Shown here: positions 47,024-52,350 of the stretch, in pieces
Layout: every line of letters starts with the position of its first letter
Numbering within the stretch: position 1 is the first letter of the stretch
Assembly: GCA_016790575.1 (NCBI GenBank)
Contig: JAEUOU010000009.1
Span: 1-52,350, forward strand
DNA length: 52,350 bases
Direction: 5' to 3'
Source of the DNA: Burkholderiaceae bacterium
GTDB lineage: Bacteria; Pseudomonadota; Gammaproteobacteria; Burkholderiales; Burkholderiaceae_C
Program-made: the position numbers and the translations under genes
Notes under the pieces: model-generated
Told to the model about the DNA's origin: nothing
The model's database searches: none
What the model saw: the letters and a program-made list of their open reading frames with translations, nothing else

Positions 47024-47938
47024 TCAGCGGCCGGCGGCCGGTGCCACCCGGGAGGACGGGCTGGCCAGATCACCAAGGCGGACCAGCAATCCCTGGGCAT
47101 CGTCGCGGGTGGCCAGCTGATCAATGCGCACTTCGTGGCGGCCTCGGCTTTCCACCAGTTGCGCGGGGAAGCCGGCGGCCCGGAGCCGCCCGGCGCTCTG
47201 CAACGCCTCTCGGGAGTCTGTCGTACTCGTCGCAACCAGCTGCCATTCACCGCCCGCCACCGCAACACCCGTGCCCGATTTCAGGGCGGCCGACGCGATG
47301 AAGCCGGCCAGTTGATCCGGAGTTGCCACGCCCACCGGCTGAACGGGCCGGTCGAAAAAGCGCGCCCAGAATGCGCTTGGTTTTTCCAGGCTGAGGGCGC
47401 CCTGGTCGCGGGTGTCCAGCGCGACCTTGCCTTCGAACAGGCAGACCGCATCGTGGGCGGCATCGGTCATGCTCCAGAAATCGGTCCCCCGGATCCCGAC
47501 CGTCGCGGTCCGCAGGGTCACGCGAACGTCGCGTCGCCCGGTGACCCGCGAAATCGATGTCGTTGCAAAGCGGAAGAATCCTTCCAGCAGCTTGAGGTCC
47601 GTGCGTATCGCGGTCTGGCCGTCCTGGCGTTCTGTGGCCAGGCGCGCGATCCCCAACTGGGACTTTTCGCCCAGGTTGATGCGGCTGCCTTCCGGCAGCA
47701 CCAGCACCAGCGCGGCACCGGCGCCGGTTTCAATCAACTGGTCGGAGCGGACACGATCACCGGGCGCCAAGGGCACCCGTCGCCCCCCCTGGTCTATCCA
47801 TGCCGGCATCTGGACCGCTTCGACCGCAATGCCCTCCACCACGGTACGTCGCGGCGTCGCGGCCACCGCCGCGGCGGCTCCGGTCACTGCGGCAACGCCC
47901 GCCAACGTACTTCCCATCCAGCCACGCCTGTTCATCAT
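47024..47938 (-). CDS. FecR-domain protein with C-terminal SPOR-like domain
   Basis: Exported protein of 304 residues. N-terminus NRRGWMGSTLAGVAAVTG is signal-peptide-like with an Arg-Arg pair, possibly Tat-type. FecR-type domain at about 45-165: IDQGGRRVPLAPGDRVRSDQ, VLPEGSRINLGEKSQLGIA, VGIRGTDFW. The last about 75 residues (GGEWQLVATSTTDSREALQ, then AGFPAQLVESRGRHEVRIDQ) look like a SPOR fold, which binds peptidoglycan at septa. No fecI/sigma gene adjoins it, so a sigma-regulator role is not supported. Start at 47938 or 47935 (two adjacent ATG). Confidence 0.82.
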   Translation of the reverse strand: MMNRRGWMGSTLAGVAAVTGAAAAVAATPRRTVVEGIAVEAVQMPAWIDQGGRRVPLAPGDRVRSDQLIETGAGAALVLVLPEGSRINLGEKSQLGIARLATERQDGQTAIRTDLKLLEGFFRFATTSISRVTGRRDVRVTLRTATVGIRGTDFWSMTDAAHDAVCLFEGKVALDTRDQGALSLEKPSAFWARFFDRPVQPVGVATPDQLAGFIASAALKSGTGVAVAGGEWQLVATSTTDSREALQSAGRLRAAGFPAQLVESRGRHEVRIDQLATRDDAQGLLVRLGDLASPSSRVAPAAGR

Positions 47939-48162
47939 CGACCCCACTTTTCTCCTGACTGAAAACCACGGGCAGGCAATCCTGCACCGCACCAAGACCA
48001 GATGGTATTTATTGAACCAACCAGTTCATGTCGCAACTTTAATGACCATTGGCCGACATCCGGACACCGCCTTTGTGCAGCATTTCACGTTTGGCCCGAC
48101 CGGCATGTCGCCTGGGGTCATATCCGCGCGGCAAACGTGGATTCCTTCACGCGGCGGCGTAG

Positions 48163-49344
<1,182 letters not shown>

Positions 49345-49361
49345 GCGCGGTCAATCGCGCC

Positions 49362-50174
49362 ATGGTGAATGTTCCGGCCGCGTGCCGGTTCGCGGCTGCC
49401 CTTGCACTGGCCGCGCTGCTCGGGGTGGCCGGCTGCGCCACGCGGGTGGACCCGGTCGCCATGACACAAGGCCAGCCACCGATACAGATTCAACAGCGAC
49501 TGCTGTTGAACCCCGCCAATGGCGGCCGTCAGATCGGCCTGGCCGATTTGATGCCGGGCGACATCATCCTGTCCAATACCGCCGGCTGGGTTTCAGCGGG
49601 CATACGCGCCTTGACGATGGCGCCAGTCAGCCACGCGGCGCTGTACCTGGGCGATGACCAGATTGCCGAGGCGGTGGCCTCGGGGGTGCGGATTCGTCCC
49701 GGCGCGGCGTTCATGGCGGACGAATCCACCGTGGTCGCTTTCCGCCATCCCGGGCTGCGGGCCGATCACGCCGCGGCCCTGCGGCACTTTGCCCGGAGCC
49801 AGGACGGCAAAGGCTACAACACCCTGGGGGTGGTGCTGCAAGCCCCCTTCACGCTGCAGCGGCGCTACTGCGAAGTCCCGCTGGTGCCGGGGCTGGTGCG
49901 CGATTTCTGCCTGCAGGGCCTGGCTGCGGTGCAACTGGGCGCCGCCCGCAATGACCGGTTTTTCTGCTCGCAGTTCGTGCTGGAGGCGTTCCGCCAGGCG
50001 CAATTGCCGCTGACTGCCGCAGACCCCCTGCTGTTCAGCCCGGCGGACTTGCTGACCATGCGCGAGGGCGACGTCCCCTCGGTCAGCATCAACCAGGCCT
50101 TGCAGTATGTCGGCCACCTCAAGCTCGGGCCCGGCGCAGAGGGCACGGCCATCGCCAGGCGGGAAAGCGACTGA
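49362..50174 (+). CDS. Permuted NlpC/P60 (YiiX-like) lipoprotein
   Basis: Lipoprotein of 270 residues with signal peptide ending AGVAGC-type lipobox (LLGVAGC). Seen: LMPGDIILSNTAGW, SHAALYLGDDQIAEA with the candidate catalytic His, and later DRFFCSQFVLEAF with the candidate catalytic Cys. The His-before-Cys order matches the circularly permuted YiiX/YaeF-type papain-like group of the NlpC/P60 superfamily. Substrate (cell-wall peptide or lipid) unknown. A GTG at 49341 overlapping the tgt stop is a less likely start. Confidence 0.78.
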   Translation: MVNVPAACRFAAALALAALLGVAGCATRVDPVAMTQGQPPIQIQQRLLLNPANGGRQIGLADLMPGDIILSNTAGWVSAGIRALTMAPVSHAALYLGDDQIAEAVASGVRIRPGAAFMADESTVVAFRHPGLRADHAAALRHFARSQDGKGYNTLGVVLQAPFTLQRRYCEVPLVPGLVRDFCLQGLAAVQLGAARNDRFFCSQFVLEAFRQAQLPLTAADPLLFSPADLLTMREGDVPSVSINQALQYVGHLKLGPGAEGTAIARRESD

Positions 50175-50216
50175 GCCCCTTTCGTCGGCGCTGCGGTCGC
50201 GGCACGCAGTCCCGCG

Positions 50217-50699
50217 TCAATGCCCGACATGCAGTGTGAACACGGCGCCATTGCTCAGGCGGCAAGTGCCGGTGCCCAGCGTGGCCGAGTTCATGGTGTA
50301 TTGGCAGGCGAGGAAGCTGCCCCGGTTGCCGGCGCCGTTGGCCACCCCTTCGCGGGGCGAACCGGCGCGGCGGGTGGCCTCGCCGACAAACCGCTCGCCA
50401 TCAATCGCCGCCGTGAAAGTGCCACGGCCGTGCAGGTCGTTGGTGACGGTCGCGCTGACCACTCCGTAGCCGGCTGCCGCCTCGTTCATCGGATACAGGC
50501 GGGCCGGAAAGCTGACCGGCGCGGGCGGCGCGGCCGGAACCGATGCTGCCGGCGCCGCCACCGGGGGCGGCAGGGGCTGACCGGTGCGCGGGTCGATGGG
50601 CACCACGTAGCAACCCACCAGCGGCGCCGCCAGCGCCGCCAGCGACAACGCGGCCAGACCGCGACGGATGGGCGAACGAGCAGGATTCAGGGATGTCAT
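50217..50699 (-). CDS. Putative lipoprotein, function unknown
   Basis: Protein of 160 residues with a signal peptide ending LVGC (Cys at about residue 30). After the Cys comes an Ala/Pro-rich linker (about residues 38-62), then a compact domain with GYGVVSATVTNDLHGRGTF, GERFVGEATRR and CQYTMNSATLGTGTC containing two cysteines. I do not recognise the family. It is convergent with the NlpC/P60 gene. Start ATG 50699 precedes the signal peptide; upstream in-frame codons look non-coding. Confidence 0.68.
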   Translation of the reverse strand: MTSLNPARSPIRRGLAALSLAALAAPLVGCYVVPIDPRTGQPLPPPVAAPAASVPAAPPAPVSFPARLYPMNEAAAGYGVVSATVTNDLHGRGTFTAAIDGERFVGEATRRAGSPREGVANGAGNRGSFLACQYTMNSATLGTGTCRLSNGAVFTLHVGH

Positions 50700-51061
50700 A
50701 CCAACTTTCAAGGCCCCAGCACATGCTGGTGGCGCCATCGTGGCGGAGAACCCCCGATTGGCATCACATTTATCCACCGGGTTTCGATCCACACACCCAT
50801 TGGTATCTGAATGCGATACCTCCTGACGGCATCGGGCGCTGCCTGCGGCAGCTTTCCGGGAATCGTGATTCATCCTCTTTCGATAGCGCAAAGTGACGCT
50901 TTTACGCTGGGTATGGGCCAAAAACATCCTAAAAGGAGATAAAACGGCCCTTCTGAACGCGCCGCGGGGGGTCAGACGGTACGGTGCGGCTCGCCCACCC
51001 CGCCAACCCTCATGAAAACACCGCGAGAATCAATCAGTAATCTGGTGTTTCGTGAGACCCG
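50700..51061. other. Intergenic gap with repeat copy C
   Basis: No gene is supported. It holds the promoter-side sequence of the lipoprotein gene, repeat copy C, an orphan AAAAGGAG at 50930-50937 without a following start, and an inverted pair AAACACC (51016-51022) / GGTGTTT (51044-51050). Nothing else recognised. Confidence 0.5.
50881..50925 (+). repeat. Dispersed repeat copy C, intergenic
   Basis: CGATAGC (50881-50887), GACGCTTTT and TACGCTGGGTAT (50903-50914), then GGGCCAAAAACATCC. It shares the same spacing and the trailing CAAAAAC block with copies D and E. Confidence 0.75.
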
Positions 51062-51844
51062 TCATCTCGCAGGGCGTTGGGTGCTTGCATGTTTCACGAC
51101 CTGACCGACAGACTTCGCGCCCGGGGCGTAGGCGGCCATTGCCGCACCTACCGCAGTCAGAAATACGGCCGTTGCCACGAAGGGAATGGCGGTGCGCCGC
51201 ACGGTGCTTGACAGCCAGTGCTGAGGATGCTGGCCACGGAGATGCCGGAACAGGGCGTAAGAAAGTGCCCCGTCAACCAATACCTCCGCGAAGAGGATGG
51301 GCGCGACATAAACAACGTAAAGCGAAGCCATCGCAATGCCAAAGGCAAGTGCGATCGCAACAAGGGGAATGACCAGCTCGTCAGCGTCGGCGACGGCGCC
51401 CACGGAGTCACGCACGATTCGCGCTGGCGTCGACGCCGCTTCGTCAAGGGCCGCCGAACGAACGTCGAAGGAGCCAGTAGCGCCCCCGCCGCCAAAGTCG
51501 CCACCACCACCGCTCTGAAAGTCTGGGGCGCCTGAAGATGTCCGTGAGCCAGGCACCAGGTTCGAGATATCGGGCACATCGACATAGTCTTCCGCGTTCG
51601 TTCGCAGCCAGAGCCAGATGAGAAAAAGAAAGAACAAATAGGCTATTGCCAGTGCCAACGGATACCGAACGGCCATGGAGTCCACGCCGCCGTGCAGCAT
51701 GGTGAAAGATGCCAGCAGGCCGAGGCCGCCCGTCAGGGCAACGATGAACGCCATCTGGGCCCTGGGGAAGGACTCCCGCATGAGACGTTCCCGCACGCGC
51801 TGGATGGCGAGCTTGCGGGTGAGAGTATGGGCGGGCTGGCGCAT
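51062..51844 (-). CDS. Hypothetical membrane protein with Gly-rich loop
   Basis: Protein of 260 residues. N-terminal basic stretch, then helices about MAFIVALTGGLGLLASFTML and AVRYPLALAIAYLFFLFLIW, a soluble middle with SGGGGDFGGGGATGSFD near residue 115, and two or more helices in the C-terminal third (VIPLVAIALAFGIAMASLYV, IPFVATAVFLTAVGAAM). Family not recognised; by length and Gly-rich loop it recalls TPM-neighbour proteins. The ATG at 51844 was preferred over a TTG at 51898, but neither has a clear ribosome-binding site. Confidence 0.6.
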   Translation of the reverse strand: MRQPAHTLTRKLAIQRVRERLMRESFPRAQMAFIVALTGGLGLLASFTMLHGGVDSMAVRYPLALAIAYLFFLFLIWLWLRTNAEDYVDVPDISNLVPGSRTSSGAPDFQSGGGGDFGGGGATGSFDVRSAALDEAASTPARIVRDSVGAVADADELVIPLVAIALAFGIAMASLYVVYVAPILFAEVLVDGALSYALFRHLRGQHPQHWLSSTVRRTAIPFVATAVFLTAVGAAMAAYAPGAKSVGQVVKHASTQRPAR

Positions 51845-52131
51845 GAGTGGTCTGTATGACGCCTTGTGTGACGTACCCTGCGGATTCTGCCCGGACAAGC
51901 GGGGCCACGCGGAGCACTCCGGCGGTCACGTCACCCAAAAGTTGTTCCGCGCCAGCGGGTGATGAGAATGCCCCCGGCAAACGCCCCAGTACCTGGTTCT
52001 GTCAGTGATCGGGCGTGACCTACCTCAATGACTACCGACCACGAAGGCCGTTGTCTACCGGCCGGGTGCTGTTCCATTGCGTGCGTGCTTCGCCAGGGCA
52101 CGCGAAGGTTGCCATGGTTTCACTCCTGCGG

Positions 52132-52176
52132 CGATAGCAACAAACGACCTTTTCCCGCTGGGTATCGGCCCAAAAC
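52132..52176 (+). repeat. Dispersed repeat copy D, intergenic
   Basis: GATAGC (52133-52138), GACCTTTT (52146-52153) and CCGCTGGGTAT (52155-52165), then CGGCCCAAAACGCCCTGAAAC. It preserves the longest 3' block, similar to copies C and E. Confidence 0.75.
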
Positions 52177-52200
52177 GCCCTGAAACACCCCTAGCGCACC

Positions 52201-52263
52201 CCCAACCCACCCCCCCAGACGCCACCCACCCCGCCGAGTCATCCTCGGGCGGGGTGGGTTGGG
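52201..52263 (-). other. GC-rich hairpin upstream side of the edge gene
   Basis: ACCCACCCCGCC (52224-52235) pairs perfectly with GGCGGGGTGGGT (52248-52259). CCCAACCCACC (52201-52211) could instead pair with GGTGGGTTGGG (52253-52263), so two exclusive folds are possible. It lies downstream of the minus-strand edge gene. No T-run follows, so an intrinsic terminator is not claimed. Confidence 0.5.
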
Positions 52264-52309
52264 TGGGGCCGGCGCGGCCGGCCTGGGGTGTCGGAGGCTT
52301 TGGGGCGGC

Positions 52310-52350
52310 TTACTTGGCCTTGATCACCAGGTTGACGATGTCGGAGTAGA
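52310..52350 (-). CDS. C-terminal end of an unidentified protein, partial
   Basis: The last 12 codons and a TAA stop of a minus-strand gene entering from the right edge: ...YSDIVNLVIKAK. Too short to recognise the family. The reading frame is open to the edge and the tail is charged, which supports coding, but nothing more can be said. Confidence 0.45.
   Translation of the reverse strand, partial: YSDIVNLVIKAK

Larger units (their letters stand above)
51845..52309. other. Intergenic gap near the right edge
   Basis: No gene is supported. It contains repeat copy D and a pyrimidine-rich / purine-rich stretch that folds into a strong hairpin. Small open frames in it are unsupported. Confidence 0.5.

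Noticed and set aside
47024-47938. FecR-domain protein as an anti-sigma/iron-uptake regulator
   Set aside because: No ECF sigma factor or TonB receptor gene adjoins it; the gene has a SPOR-like end instead.
52224-52259. GC-rich hairpin as intrinsic terminator of the edge gene
   Set aside because: No T-run follows on the minus strand.

Overview
This window looks like core chromosome of a GC-rich betaproteobacterium, most likely a Comamonadaceae-like Burkholderiales member. The evidence is gene order (recG-oxyR-dyp-ubiA, def-fmt, LysM-dprA, yajC-secD-secF-DUF1631), protein similarity recognised by eye, frequent GTG starts and an RpoN-type pilin promoter. I see no transposase, integrase, phage gene, CRISPR array or rRNA. 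Genus and species cannot be fixed from the sequence alone.

Layout. 1-702: start of pgk, cut by the left edge. 763-3942 (minus): def, a BamE-like lipoprotein, fmt, azlC, azlD, closely packed. 4085-6513 (plus): a LysM protein and dprA. 6545-12322 (minus): yajC, secD, secF and a DUF1631 protein. 12543-16757: a fused indolepyruvate:ferredoxin oxidoreductase divergent from an Lrp/AsnC regulator. 16877-22444 (plus): a type IV pilin locus with a sigma-54 promoter, pilA, a Wzy/PglL-type ligase, a TfpX/TfpZ-type accessory protein, a second ligase and a cyclic-nucleotide-binding protein. 22471-24555 (minus): lemA and two TPM-domain genes. 24674-27400: an NTF2-like protein, a YheT hydrolase, a DUF protein and a membrane-anchored cytochrome c. 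27706-29452: tRNA-Arg(CCG), an Old-Yellow-Enzyme-type oxidoreductase and initiator tRNA-fMet.

29475-38247 (minus) is a 17-gene spc-alpha operon from rplN to rplQ, with a near-consensus promoter upstream of rplN and no infA. 38495-43751 holds glpK, proC (plus), ubiA, a Dyp peroxidase and oxyR; recG (43762-45852) lies upstream of oxyR on the same strand. 45911-50174 (plus) holds queA, tgt and an NlpC/P60-like lipoprotein, with a divergent FecR-domain gene between queA and tgt. 50217-52350 holds two unknown envelope proteins and the last codons of a gene cut by the right edge.

The most unusual signal is a dispersed, gap-free ~45-bp repeat, seen seven times (near 2.1, 12.5, 23.9, 25.2, 41.2, 50.9 and 52.1 kb). 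It carries a GATAGC box, a GACCTTTT-like box and an ACGCTGGGTAT box, whose ends form an imperfect inverted repeat. Three copies are intergenic. Four overlap protein genes: one is read through in fmt, one in ubiA, one supplies the start of a TPM gene, and one supplies the start codon of the yheT homologue. This looks like a REP-like element that has been repeatedly accommodated at gene edges and in protein loops.
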